Source of the DNA: Nitrospina sp.
Lineage (GTDB): Bacteria; Nitrospinota; Nitrospinia; Nitrospinales; VA-1
DNA: 41,323 bases
Reading direction: 5' to 3'
Assembly (NCBI GenBank): GCA_018702695.1
Contig: JABIYR010000134.1
Span: 1 to 41,323 of the forward strand
The stretch's first letter is position 1; every line of letters begins with the position of its first letter. The notes beneath the pieces are model-generated. The model was given only the letters and a program-made list of their open reading frames with translations, had not been told where the DNA came from and did not search any database. Positions 27,807-37,448 of the stretch are shown here, in pieces. The position numbers and the translations under genes are program-made.

Positions 27807-30004
27807 GCGTTTTTATCTTTAGGGGTGATGACGGGGACAACGATAGGCTCGCCTACTGAGAGAGAACGAATGTTTTTATCGGTATTGTAACTACTTAACA
27901 GCCAAAGAGGGATGGTATAAATTTCATTGCATATCTCCCATAAGGTTTCTCCTTTTTCAACACTTCGAATCGCAAGTTTGCTGATTTCAAAATTATTGAA
28001 AAAATCTTCTTGAATTGCTTTGTGATATTCCTGCCGTTTTTCTTCGAATTTATTAGGCCGGGTTTTGGAGAATTTTACTCGAATGGTTTCATTCGCAGAG
28101 ATACCGCCTCTTTTTCCCAGTCGATTCATTCGGCGCAACTCTTTCACCGATTGTAGTGACCACTCTGCATAATGACTGAGGGTTTCATCAAAATCTACCG
28201 TGATTGTGCCTATCAGAGTGTCTGAATTACTATCAGGATTAAACGAAACGGGTTTAAAAGCAGGACGATTTCTATTTAATTTGTTCTTGGAATTACTCGC
28301 TACTTGAACGATTCCGGTAGAAGCGGACCTGTCAACCTTAATGCGTTTTGATGGTTTTGATGGTTTTGATTTATTGGTAGCTCGCTTAACAGATAATTTA
28401 AAATTTGGGGTATTAATATCTTTAGAGGCAGTTTTAATAGGTTCAGCTATGATATCCCCACCTGGAACCTTAATTCTTTGCCCCGGATGAATAGAATTTG
28501 GGTTGCGCATACGGTTGATACGAGTCAGATGTCCTACATTGGTATCAAAGCGTTTCGCAATTTTTGAAAGGTTATCATGTCTTCGAACTCGATATGAGAC
28601 AAGGCCACGTGAAACTTTTTTAGTATTAAGCTTTGCTAGTTGGTAGTTAGGCTGTTGCCGAGAAGATCTTTTTGTAGGTAATTGTAGAACCTGTCCAATA
28701 TAAATATTATTGCGTCGACCGATATTATTGGAATTCTTCAGTGAACTGACACGCGTTCCAAAACGTAATGCGATTCCCGATAAGGTATCGCCTCTGCGGA
28801 CGGTATACCACTTAGATCGTAATTGCCTTCGGTGTTTAACATTGCTAGGAATTTCTTGATAGCGTGCGACCAAGTTCTCAATTTTATGGGTCGGTGCTTG
28901 GAAAATGAAACCTTTAGGAATCCTTTTCTCACCATTTAGAACAGGACGTCGAAGAGAAGGGTTCGCATTGGCAATTTCATCCCTCGACATACCAAAATGA
29001 TTCATGGCAGTACGAATGTGGATATAGTCTGGCAATATAAAAGAAGCCTTTGAGATGGGTTTCTTTATATTAATATTGGAAAAGTATTTATTCTGATTTT
29101 CAACGACATGCAAGGCGGCAAGAAACTCTGCATAAAAATTTTGCGATGCAAAACCAAAGGTGCGGCTCTTATATTTATCGATCACCTTTACAATATCGTT
29201 CCCCACGCGTTTTTTAGCCCGTTTCATACCCTGCAAACCGTGGTTGTAAGCTGTGATAGCGAGCGGCCATGAAGCTACACTTTTAAAATTTTTCTTTAAG
29301 AGTTTGGCGGCTGCATAAGTTGCCAGAATGGGGTCGCGTCGTTCATCCACGTCGTAACCGACCCTCATAAACAAGCGACCGGTTCCACGAGTGAATTGCC
29401 AAATTCCCGCCGCTCCAGCACTGGAGTAGGCTCCTATTTGAAAAGACGACTCAACATGGGGAAGAATACTCAATTGAGGAGGAAGGCCAAATTCATTGAA
29501 TATTCTACTGATCTCTTCTTTATATAGGCCAGAACGTTCGATTCCTTCTTTGAAACGATCTTTTTGCCCTAGTTGTGATCGAATACGTTTCGATGCTTTA
29601 TAAAAATTCTTACCGACAAGCTTATAAACTCTTTTTTCCTCATTGCTCAAATTCGCTGTGTTTTTAACTTTTGCTAATTTGCGTAGAATGTTTCGATATT
29701 TCTTTTTAGTTTTTGCGAGTTTGCGTTCACGAGATCTTCGGGACAAGCGTTTCTCACCGAGAAAGACCACCTCATAAACGATATCCAAGTTTCTTATGTC
29801 GTGAATCACGACATGCTTGGTGCTATATTCGGAATAAATCTTTTTCCAAAACTCAACCTTGCTTTCCAAACCGGGCGGTGTCGTGAAATGGTATTGGTTC
29901 AGTGAGTGAACTTCATAATTTAATTTTGCATTCGCTTTAACTGAAAAGCAAAGAGTCAATATGAGGGCAAAAACAGCGCTGAAATTTCTTATGAGTGGTA
30001 GCAA
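27803..30004 (-). CDS. mltD: MltD-like membrane-bound lytic murein transglycosylase with LysM repeats
   Basis: SLT domain (LPHVESSFQIGAYSSAGAAGIWQFTRGTGR, ITAYNHGLQGM); LysM-like modules YTVRRGDTLSGIA, YRVRRHDNLSKIA, ITVDFDETLSHYA, RSVEKGETLWEIC. Confidence 0.9.
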   Translation of the reverse strand: MLPLIRNFSAVFALILTLCFSVKANAKLNYEVHSLNQYHFTTPPGLESKVEFWKKIYSEYSTKHVVIHDIRNLDIVYEVVFLGEKRLSRRSRERKLAKTKKKYRNILRKLAKVKNTANLSNEEKRVYKLVGKNFYKASKRIRSQLGQKDRFKEGIERSGLYKEEISRIFNEFGLPPQLSILPHVESSFQIGAYSSAGAAGIWQFTRGTGRLFMRVGYDVDERRDPILATYAAAKLLKKNFKSVASWPLAITAYNHGLQGMKRAKKRVGNDIVKVIDKYKSRTFGFASQNFYAEFLAALHVVENQNKYFSNINIKKPISKASFILPDYIHIRTAMNHFGMSRDEIANANPSLRRPVLNGEKRIPKGFIFQAPTHKIENLVARYQEIPSNVKHRRQLRSKWYTVRRGDTLSGIALRFGTRVSSLKNSNNIGRRNNIYIGQVLQLPTKRSSRQQPNYQLAKLNTKKVSRGLVSYRVRRHDNLSKIAKRFDTNVGHLTRINRMRNPNSIHPGQRIKVPGGDIIAEPIKTASKDINTPNFKLSVKRATNKSKPSKPSKRIKVDRSASTGIVQVASNSKNKLNRNRPAFKPVSFNPDSNSDTLIGTITVDFDETLSHYAEWSLQSVKELRRMNRLGKRGGISANETIRVKFSKTRPNKFEEKRQEYHKAIQEDFFNNFEISKLAIRSVEKGETLWEICNEIYTIPLWLLSSYNTDKNIRSLSVGEPIVVPVITPKDKNA
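28345..28370. repeat. Tandem 9-bp repeat GTTTTGATG, about 2.9 copies
   Basis: Encodes the SKPSKPSKR linker of the MltD-like protein on the minus strand. Confidence 0.85.
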
Positions 30005-30087
30005 TTGAGGGCTTTCTATTTTAAAAATTTATTTTTTAGAAGTGGAAAATCCACCCTTAAAATCAAGGTGCCAAGAATGAAATTTTT

Positions 30088-30124
30088 AAAAAACAACGTT
30101 ATGACTAAATATAGTAAGACGTTG
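30088..30124 (-). terminator. Terminator-like hairpin downstream of fhlB / upstream of mltD
   Basis: On the minus strand CAACGT...ACGTTG stem with inner ACTA/TAGT, followed by T6. Confidence 0.5.
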
Positions 30125-30131
30125 ATTTAAA

Positions 30132-30160
30132 AGGATATCAAAGCCATTATAGGAGGTCAA
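30132..30160 (-). promoter_or_regulatory. Possible sigma70-type promoter for mltD
   Basis: Minus strand TTGACC, 17 nt spacer, TATCCT. Confidence 0.35.
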
Positions 30161-30231
30161 GATAATTCGGTTTTTTATGAGATTAACGCTCCGATTACGT
30201 TATGTTTATATTTTTTCTCCTCTTGCAAGAA

Positions 30232-30516
30232 TCAGGATGCTTTTGGCGGGTTCGGATACTCATTATTTAATTGATAGACCCATGCTAATAACTCCGCCAC
30301 AACCTTGTATAAAGATTCTGGAATTTCTTTCCCCACATCAATTTTCTCTAATAGTGTAATGAGATCTTTATCTTGCTTTATGGGTATATTTTGTTCTTGA
30401 GCCAAGGCAATAATTTTATCTGCTACCCAACCTTTGCCTTTCGCCGTTACTTTTGGAGAACCATTCTTCTCCCGATCGTATTTTAAGGATACGGCTGTGT
30501 TTTTCTTTTTATTCAT
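30232..30516 (-). CDS. FlhB-like protein (soluble C-terminal domain; FhlB type)
   Basis: AVSLKYDREKNGSPKVTAKGKGWVADKIIALAQEQNIPIKQDKDLITLLEKIDVGKEIPESLYKVVAELLAWVY matches the FlhB/YscU cytoplasmic domain without NPTH. Confidence 0.85.
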   Translation of the reverse strand: MNKKKNTAVSLKYDREKNGSPKVTAKGKGWVADKIIALAQEQNIPIKQDKDLITLLEKIDVGKEIPESLYKVVAELLAWVYQLNNEYPNPPKAS

Positions 30517-32033
30517 GTTTTTATATTCACCAAAGATGTGTTTTTGCTCACCAATAACTCAATCAGGCCATCATTCAAGGGTTTAACCTCTTGCGTCACA
30601 TTGCAGTCCACTGAAGTGGCGATATTAATTTCTTTCATTCTGTCTTTAAGGTCTTTGCTTCTTTCTTTGATAAATTTGGCCACGTCTTCATTTTCTACAT
30701 CAATCGTTACAGATAATTGCTCTTGATCTATTTTGGAATTAATTTTTATATTTCCTAAAACAGAAAGGTTCAGGAAAAAGGCAATATTATGCCCTCGCTT
30801 GGCCCCTTTGTCTTTACCGCTGTTATCAGGGTCATCTTCTCTCACAAATAATTGGATGGTTTTATTGCCCGAAGACAAAGGATTGGGAATTTGAATCACC
30901 ACCGGTAGATTTTCTTGTTTAGATACTTGTGATGAAAGTTGGTTCAATTCAATATTGTCAATGGCATATTTGATTGCCTGCCGAAACTCTGATAATGGAT
31001 GGGTTGTTTTTGATACGATTTGCTTGGGCGTTTTATCTACATATTGATTGAGCTCCATGAGCAGACCTTTTAAATCACTGGCTAATTCTTTTCGAGCCAA
31101 TCCATTTCCAGGAGATTGGATAACCTGCTTTATTTTTGCCTCATAATTCACCCCTGACGCTTCGACCTGTTTTTTTATTTGCGTGGCAGTGGGGAGGTTC
31201 CCTTCTCGGGGTAATAATAAATTGAGAGTCTTCTGCAAACGAACAATCAGTTCAGGTTTTATTTTTAAATCTCCCATTAGAGGAGACTCTAAAATATCGT
31301 TTTTCACCCATTGGGTCATTTGCGTTAAGGGCATTCGTGCTGGTAGATACGGCTTCAAAGTATCCAAGTTAACAAGTTGGTTCTTGGCAGAGGCTTGATT
31401 TGAAGTGTTATTGGGTAGCGCAGGCCCCGTATTTGCACCGCTTAAATTGATTTTCATTGCAGGTTGTAAAGTCTCTGCGTTCGGTCGCGGCCTTATATTA
31501 TTGGCATTTCCTGGCTCAACCTTTATCGTCTTTGCGGTCACAATAGGAGTTGGTGTCATAGTTTTATTAGGTATCGGTGTTTGAGCTATATTAGTTGGGG
31601 TTAAAAACTTTGAAATAGACCTACCGCGCAAAGTCAAGTTTGTGGTGATTCCCCTGCCCTCTAAATCATCATTTAAAGGATGTAAGGGAATGATTTTCAA
31701 CGCTTGTCTGGAACCTTGGTTTTCGACCTGCAACCTCAATGGTTGCCCTTTATTAAATGATAACGGTGAAAGCTCTGGTTGGGTATTGGGTGTTTTGGCT
31801 GATAACTCTTTAGGTAGTTGAACCGTTAATTTATTTCCTTCAATGGATACCACTGCCTTTCCCTCAGGAAGTTTTTTTAGGAAAACTGCATCCAATAATT
31901 CTCCCGCTTTCAATTGATTGATGAATTGAAGCGTGACTTTATTGGAAGCCTGATGGGAAACAATTTTGATAAGCTGAGGCGCTAAGCTTTCAATCTGAGC
32001 CCATTTTTCAGGAATGACTGATGTCTCAAACAT
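30513..32033 (-). CDS. fliK: Flagellar hook-length control protein FliK-like
   Basis: Pro/Asn-rich N-terminus with C-terminal Flg_hook-like region; overlaps fhlB-like. Confidence 0.65.
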   Translation of the reverse strand: MFETSVIPEKWAQIESLAPQLIKIVSHQASNKVTLQFINQLKAGELLDAVFLKKLPEGKAVVSIEGNKLTVQLPKELSAKTPNTQPELSPLSFNKGQPLRLQVENQGSRQALKIIPLHPLNDDLEGRGITTNLTLRGRSISKFLTPTNIAQTPIPNKTMTPTPIVTAKTIKVEPGNANNIRPRPNAETLQPAMKINLSGANTGPALPNNTSNQASAKNQLVNLDTLKPYLPARMPLTQMTQWVKNDILESPLMGDLKIKPELIVRLQKTLNLLLPREGNLPTATQIKKQVEASGVNYEAKIKQVIQSPGNGLARKELASDLKGLLMELNQYVDKTPKQIVSKTTHPLSEFRQAIKYAIDNIELNQLSSQVSKQENLPVVIQIPNPLSSGNKTIQLFVREDDPDNSGKDKGAKRGHNIAFFLNLSVLGNIKINSKIDQEQLSVTIDVENEDVAKFIKERSKDLKDRMKEINIATSVDCNVTQEVKPLNDGLIELLVSKNTSLVNIKT

Positions 32034-32199
32034 AAATGTATTTTTGTTGAGTAATAATCTGGCTGATATCCAAGGCCTATTTCTTTATCGGCAAGTAATT
32101 TAAACTCAACAACCACAATCTTATGTTATCCAGAAAAAACAGGGAAAACTATTTATTTACAATAAGTTGACGCAATACACTGGTGGGGTGAAAGACCGG

Positions 32200-32514
32200 T
32201 CAAACAATGATGTTGATAAAGCCTTGGTGCGTTGATTCGGCCACGGGAGGTTCGGGGGTTTCATCGTCAGGGTCATTGTTTTTTTTGACTCTAACCCGCT
32301 TTTTTTGCTTGGTATGTGGGTCGGTTTCTTCAATATAGGATGAAGGGTCCAGATCTTGTACTTGTCGGCGTTTTAATTCATCTGCCACTTGACGCTCTTT
32401 ATCAACCTGTTGTGCAACAACATTGGGAAGGTTCTGCATCGTATGCTGAAGTTTCTCCGTATGAGTCCCCATTTGTAATACTTGTTGTGTGTTGACAGGT
32501 AGTGTGGATGGCAT
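32200..32514 (-). CDS. Hypothetical flagellar-cluster protein (104 aa)
   Basis: Intact ORF between fliL and fliK; helical N-term, basic/acidic C-term. Confidence 0.65.
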   Translation of the reverse strand: MPSTLPVNTQQVLQMGTHTEKLQHTMQNLPNVVAQQVDKERQVADELKRRQVQDLDPSSYIEETDPHTKQKKRVRVKKNNDPDDETPEPPVAESTHQGFINIIV

Positions 32515-32588
32515 AAAAAACGCTCGCTAGTTTAATTATAAACACAATGAATATGTGGCTACTTTTAATAAATTACAAGTATAAGGGC

Positions 32589-33230
32589 TTACTTAATCAT
32601 AAATTGAGTGAAGTAGACATCGTTGATCGTTCCGGTTCCACTCAAAAGCAGGGAGTTGGACGCGACCAGCATTTCCTTTTTAATTCTTTCTTCAATAGAA
32701 ACCCTTTTGGAGTTGAAATCTTTAGGCCTTTTGCGCCTTAGAATATTGTAAATATTCTTTCTTATGAGAGGCAAAATTTTATCAAGTTCTCTATTTAAAA
32801 CACTATTACTCAATAAAAAATTGGCTGTAATCGCTATGAATTGTCCGGTTTCTTTGCCGTTATCACGAATGGGGAGGAAAAAAGGCTCTAATTTATAAAT
32901 ATTAACCTTTTCAATTTTAACCGCTTCCTCTTCTTCTATTATTTCTTCTTCAACGACATTTTCCTGAATGGGTGCCTCAACTGCCTTGTCAGCCATTAAA
33001 AAATAGACTCCGGCACCGATGGCTAGAATCAAAACCAGCAATCCACCACCATAAATCATCAGCAGTTTTTTGTTGGACAGGATATTATTGAATTTGGCCT
33101 TCAAACCTGCAAGGCCACCGGCGGATGCACCCTCTCCCGTCCCGGTATCTTCCAATAAGCGCTCTAATTCAGACGCTTCATCGGTCGTTAATTCCTGTGA
33201 GCTTTCTGTCGTTTGATCGTCTTCAGCCAT
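32589..33230 (-). CDS. fliL: Flagellar basal body-associated protein FliL
   Basis: Single TM (LLMIYGGGLLVLILAIGAGVYFL), YKLEPFFLPI, C-terminal VYFTQFMIK. Confidence 0.85.
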   Translation of the reverse strand: MAEDDQTTESSQELTTDEASELERLLEDTGTGEGASAGGLAGLKAKFNNILSNKKLLMIYGGGLLVLILAIGAGVYFLMADKAVEAPIQENVVEEEIIEEEEAVKIEKVNIYKLEPFFLPIRDNGKETGQFIAITANFLLSNSVLNRELDKILPLIRKNIYNILRRKRPKDFNSKRVSIEERIKKEMLVASNSLLLSGTGTINDVYFTQFMIK

Positions 33231-33300
33231 TATTCATTAAAAAAATATTTTTATACTACTGAATTTAACGGTATCACTGTTTAAGAACTGAACCTCTAAC

Positions 33301-33924
33301 TCATTGAATTTCTGAGCTATTAGAAATATTGATGAGTTTGGAGTGAAGGGCGATGACATTCCGCTTTAAGTCTACTTCCGTGGAGTCATTGTCGAGAATG
33401 AAATCGGCATACTTAGCTTTCTCTTCATAGCTCAACTGATTATCAATCCTCGATTGAGCTTCATCAATGGTAAAACTGTTTCTTTTTACAATTCTCTGAA
33501 CTTGAGTCTTTGGAGTGGAGCGAACAACAATGACTTTATCCATATTTTTATAGTTTCCAGACTCGATCAACAAGGCGGCATCGACAATTACGATGGCAGA
33601 AACATCTTGACGGCAAATGTTGGAATATTGACGCTGTTCTATTTCTACGATTTTAGGGTGAAGAATACCCTCCAAAATAGTTTTTTTTTCAGAACTTTGA
33701 AATATAATGTTGGCTAGCTTTTTACGATTGAGGTGGCCCGTCTTGTCAAGAATGGATTCGCCAAAACATTGGACAATCTCTTTTAAAGCAATTTGGCCAG
33801 GTTCCACTAAGTTTTTACACAACTGATCCGCGTCAATGATATAGGCATCCAGACTTTTAAAAATGGATGCGGCTAAACTCTTCCCCGATCCTATCCCGCC
33901 TGTCAACCCAACAAGTAACGACAC
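33301..33924 (-). CDS. coaE: Dephospho-CoA kinase
   Basis: VGLTGGIGSGKSLAASIF, IIDADQLCKNLV, HPKIVEIE, VVDAALLIES. Confidence 0.94.
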   Translation of the reverse strand: MSLLVGLTGGIGSGKSLAASIFKSLDAYIIDADQLCKNLVEPGQIALKEIVQCFGESILDKTGHLNRKKLANIIFQSSEKKTILEGILHPKIVEIEQRQYSNICRQDVSAIVIVDAALLIESGNYKNMDKVIVVRSTPKTQVQRIVKRNSFTIDEAQSRIDNQLSYEEKAKYADFILDNDSTEVDLKRNVIALHSKLINISNSSEIQ

Positions 33925-33935
33925 AAGTCACCGCT

Positions 33936-34793
33936 TTATTCTGCGCTTTTTAATAAGTCGCCATAAAGTCGCATTAGTTTCAAAGTAAGAGGCCCTGGCT
34001 TACCAGAGCCTACAGGACGACCATCCAAACAGGTTACTGGCATTATTTTTTTTAGCGTTCCTGTTAAAAATATTTCGTCCGCATCATTGAGTTCATCACC
34101 CGTCCATTTACCTTCTGCAAATGCGAAGTCGTTTTCCTTAGCCAATTGAATGACTTTTTTACGCGTGATACCAGAAAGAAGCCCGCAATCAAGTGAGGGC
34201 GTACAGATTTGATCATCGCGAACAAAAAATAGATTGCTGGTCGTCCCCTCTGTTAAGTAACCCCACGGGTTGACCATGACGGCATCCTGAGCGCCCGATT
34301 TATTGGCTTCCATTTTAGCTAAAACATTATTCAAATAATTACCAGTTTTAACATTTGGGTTTAAAGCATCGCGCGAGTTTCTTTTAATAGAAACTAGCGC
34401 AACAGAAATACCCTTTTCGTAAAACGATTCGGGGTATTGAGATATTTCCATTACTATGATGATGATATTGGGGTGCAGACACGTTGAGGGATCAATATTT
34501 ATTTCCCCCTCCCCTCTTGTAACAATAATTCTAATATACGAATCATCATTGCCAGCGGCACCTAGGGTGATGTTTAGTTGCTCACGAAACCACTCTTTGT
34601 TTTGTGGGATTTTTAAAGCAATGGCTTCTGCCGAAGCAAAAAGTCTATCTAAGTGAGGGTCTAAAAAGTACGGGGCACTATCGATCGTACAGACCACTTC
34701 ATAAACACTATCCCCAAATAAAAAACCATGATCCAAAATCGAGATCTTGAGGTGGTCATGGATTTCACCATTAAAATTTATTTTTGTGGTCAT
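33936..34793 (-). CDS. Class IV PLP aminotransferase (D-alanine / branched-chain / ADC lyase type)
   Basis: DHGFLFGDSVYEVV, NPNVKTGNYLNNVLAKMEA, YLTEGTTSNLFFV; paralogue of 1408-2280. Confidence 0.85.
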   Translation of the reverse strand: MTTKINFNGEIHDHLKISILDHGFLFGDSVYEVVCTIDSAPYFLDPHLDRLFASAEAIALKIPQNKEWFREQLNITLGAAGNDDSYIRIIVTRGEGEINIDPSTCLHPNIIIIVMEISQYPESFYEKGISVALVSIKRNSRDALNPNVKTGNYLNNVLAKMEANKSGAQDAVMVNPWGYLTEGTTSNLFFVRDDQICTPSLDCGLLSGITRKKVIQLAKENDFAFAEGKWTGDELNDADEIFLTGTLKKIMPVTCLDGRPVGSGKPGPLTLKLMRLYGDLLKSAE

Positions 34794-34829
34794 TATTTAA
34801 TAAGTAATTTCAGTTAACGGTTAAATCTT

Positions 34830-35498
34830 TTATTTTTTATCAACGGATTTAAAAATCTCGTTTAATTTCTGCATATCTTCTTTAGAATATTGATCTTGAG
34901 GTTTGCCGTTATCAGGCAAGTGGTTTTTTAAACCTTCTAAGGTTTCAGTAATTTCTTTTATTTGTTTCAATTCCTCAAATTTTTCTTTAGCACCCTCCAA
35001 ATCAAAATTTGAAATACTTTTCCTGATATTTAACGTACCGGGATTCTTGTTTACAAAATCTAAAACCTTCGCCAAATAGGGGGCGGTATAAGAATCTTGA
35101 GTGATTTTATTGGATATTTCAGGGAAAAATTGTAATGGGAATGTGACGGCTACTAGAATAGCCACCCCTTTAGCCAAACCCACAATACCCCCTAAAATAC
35201 GGTTGAAAATAGTCAGGCTGGCTCCCGACCAGAGCATTCCGCTCGCAACCCGACCCATGAGCGAAATAATGATGGCAGTAATGATATAAATAGCCACGAA
35301 TGCAATTAGCTTAGCAATCGGATTACTGGGAATGCTTTGCATCAAAACATCAGCAAAAACAGACTGATATTTAACAGCCATGAAATAACCACCGATGTAT
35401 GCAAGGAGTGCAAAAACTTCTCGCACGAATCCTTTTATCAAAGAGAAAATCAGGCATAAACCCAGCACAGCTGAAACAAATATATCAAAGGGAGTCAT
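34830..35498 (-). CDS. cvpA: CvpA family membrane protein
   Basis: DIFVSAVLGLCLIFSLIKGFVREVFALLAYIGGYFMA and 4 predicted TM segments. Confidence 0.85.
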   Translation of the reverse strand: MTPFDIFVSAVLGLCLIFSLIKGFVREVFALLAYIGGYFMAVKYQSVFADVLMQSIPSNPIAKLIAFVAIYIITAIIISLMGRVASGMLWSGASLTIFNRILGGIVGLAKGVAILVAVTFPLQFFPEISNKITQDSYTAPYLAKVLDFVNKNPGTLNIRKSISNFDLEGAKEKFEELKQIKEITETLEGLKNHLPDNGKPQDQYSKEDMQKLNEIFKSVDKK

Positions 35499-36046
35499 AG
35501 GTTTTTATCAGTTATCATTTCATTCATGGAGGTATACATATCGGAAGCATCCAAATGTTCGAATAGTTTTTTAAATGAGGAGGTAAAACTATTTGGGCTC
35601 AAAGATATTTCTTTCCTAATATAGGGGAGGTCAAAAAATGCGCCCTCGCTAATTTCGTCTAAGTTGATCTGAACGACATCATCAGTAGAACAAGTATACA
35701 CCTGAATATGCTCACCGTGTGTTTCATGACAAGCCGCAATTTTAAAGGGAATACTTAATTCAGCCTTCAAACCCAACTCTTCAAAAAGTTCACGATGCGC
35801 ACACGCATCGTAAGATTCTCCGGCATCAACATGCCCCGATGAAGAAGTATCCCATAAACCGGGACTTTCATCTTTACAAAGCGCGCGTTTTTGCAAGAAC
35901 AACTCTTTGTCAGAATTGAAAACCAGAACATGGGTAGAACGATGCAATAACTGGTTTTCATGGATGTGTTTGCGTGAAGCCTGACCGATTACACGATCAT
36001 CGTCGTCCACGATATCATAAATTTCATTTTGAACATTCATGTGCAA
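35495..36046 (-). CDS. NUDIX hydrolase (YfcD/IDI-like)
   Basis: GHVDAGESYDACAHRELFEELGL Nudix box; LHRSTHVLVFNSDKELFLQKR. Confidence 0.9.
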   Translation of the reverse strand: MHMNVQNEIYDIVDDDDRVIGQASRKHIHENQLLHRSTHVLVFNSDKELFLQKRALCKDESPGLWDTSSSGHVDAGESYDACAHRELFEELGLKAELSIPFKIAACHETHGEHIQVYTCSTDDVVQINLDEISEGAFFDLPYIRKEISLSPNSFTSSFKKLFEHLDASDMYTSMNEMITDKNL

Positions 36047-36052
36047 ATTGTT

Positions 36053-37375
36053 TCAAGCATTACTTTGGTCTGGTCTTAGATAATTCAAAGACTGAGGAAA
36101 CTCCCCTTCTTCACAATAATTGTTCTGGGCTAAAATTTTCACGTCATTGATGGCCTGACGAGAACCTTCCATCGTGACTTGTTTGTAGCCTTTATCCGCA
36201 AGCAGACCACCTGCTTGCAAAAGACTCATAACTGATTTAGCATTAAATTTATCATCATCGATGATCATATTGAGCTCCCCCTCATGATGCCGGGCGATTA
36301 ATGAAATATAAGTTGAAGGCCGAGCGTGAAAACCTAAAGGGTGAGGAACATTCACTTCTGCGCGAACGATTTCGATGAAGTTTCCGAGAATTTTTCTTAC
36401 AAATTTATCGCCTTTTTGAAGGTAGAATTTACTGTAATAAATACCGAAATTAAAAATCTGACCTAACAACACATCTTTGTTGACCATCTGGGATATTTTT
36501 TGTCGGCATTCACTGTGTCTAATTTCATCCTCATGGCGTTCATAAAAATGACAAAGCCATAAAACAACTTCTAGCAGATGCAAGGGCATTGAAATATAAC
36601 CGCGCATATTTTTCAATTCTTCTACCGATTGTTCTATACGTGTGTTTTTGACATAGGTGTCGTATTCAGATTGAACACTATGAACCAGCTCTTTAAACAT
36701 TCGCACCAACTTCTCATCTAATTGGTCAGGGATGATATGACGAAATTTCTCTAGATCTTCACTTCGTTCAAAACCAGCATCGTTGACCATCTGAGCCACT
36801 TTTTTATACTTTTGGCAGAGATCTAAAATTCTTTCCTGTTCGCCTTTCACTTCATCTTCTAAAATCGTTCTGGGCAAGCGTTTATTGGATTCTATTTCAG
36901 AAAAATCATCTTGCGAAAAGGGTCCATCTGAAATTATCAGGCCATTTGCTCGACCGGTGCTGATAACCTCGGCCCGTAAATTTTGAATTGAGTTATTTAA
37001 AAATTCTAGGAGTTGATAGGCGGCTTTATGGAATTCGAGTGAATCTTCCTCTGATTCTCCCAGTGAATAATATGGATATCGATCCAAAATATGTTTTAAA
37101 TAAAAAGCCGCAATCGTAAGGTTACGAATGCAGGCTACATATTCTGAAAAAAAGGACCACGTCTTATTTTCTCTAGCTCCATATTCGTCTAAAAAACATT
37201 CTAGATATTCTGTTTCCTGAATAAGGCTGGAATAAAATTTGCGCGACACTTCTTTTTTATTTTTAAGTTTCTCGCAAAATAAGGCACTGATTTTTATAAA
37301 GGGTCGTGTGGGCTCTTGTAAAATGGGTAGAAACTCGTCTTCAGCAATTATTTGAATCAGAGATTTTGCTTCCAT
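36053..37375 (-). CDS. Protein with uncharacterised helical N-terminal domain (about 330 aa) fused to C-terminal HPr phosphocarrier domain
   Basis: C-terminal VNVPHPLGFHARPSTYISLIARHHEG (HPr His site) and FNAKSVMSLLQAGG (HPr Ser site). Confidence 0.85.
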   Translation of the reverse strand: MEAKSLIQIIAEDEFLPILQEPTRPFIKISALFCEKLKNKKEVSRKFYSSLIQETEYLECFLDEYGARENKTWSFFSEYVACIRNLTIAAFYLKHILDRYPYYSLGESEEDSLEFHKAAYQLLEFLNNSIQNLRAEVISTGRANGLIISDGPFSQDDFSEIESNKRLPRTILEDEVKGEQERILDLCQKYKKVAQMVNDAGFERSEDLEKFRHIIPDQLDEKLVRMFKELVHSVQSEYDTYVKNTRIEQSVEELKNMRGYISMPLHLLEVVLWLCHFYERHEDEIRHSECRQKISQMVNKDVLLGQIFNFGIYYSKFYLQKGDKFVRKILGNFIEIVRAEVNVPHPLGFHARPSTYISLIARHHEGELNMIIDDDKFNAKSVMSLLQAGGLLADKGYKQVTMEGSRQAINDVKILAQNNYCEEGEFPQSLNYLRPDQSNA

Positions 37376-37448
37376 CTATGTTACCTAGAAAAGAAAAGAT
37401 TAGAGTGAGAGTGCAAACAACTAACAGTATACTCGGATATGAGGTGGG

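Noticed and set aside
30177-30359. 60-aa plus-strand ORF upstream of/antisense to fhlB-like
   Set aside because: A GGAGG is nearby but poorly spaced, and most of the ORF is antisense to the FlhB-like gene; no family.
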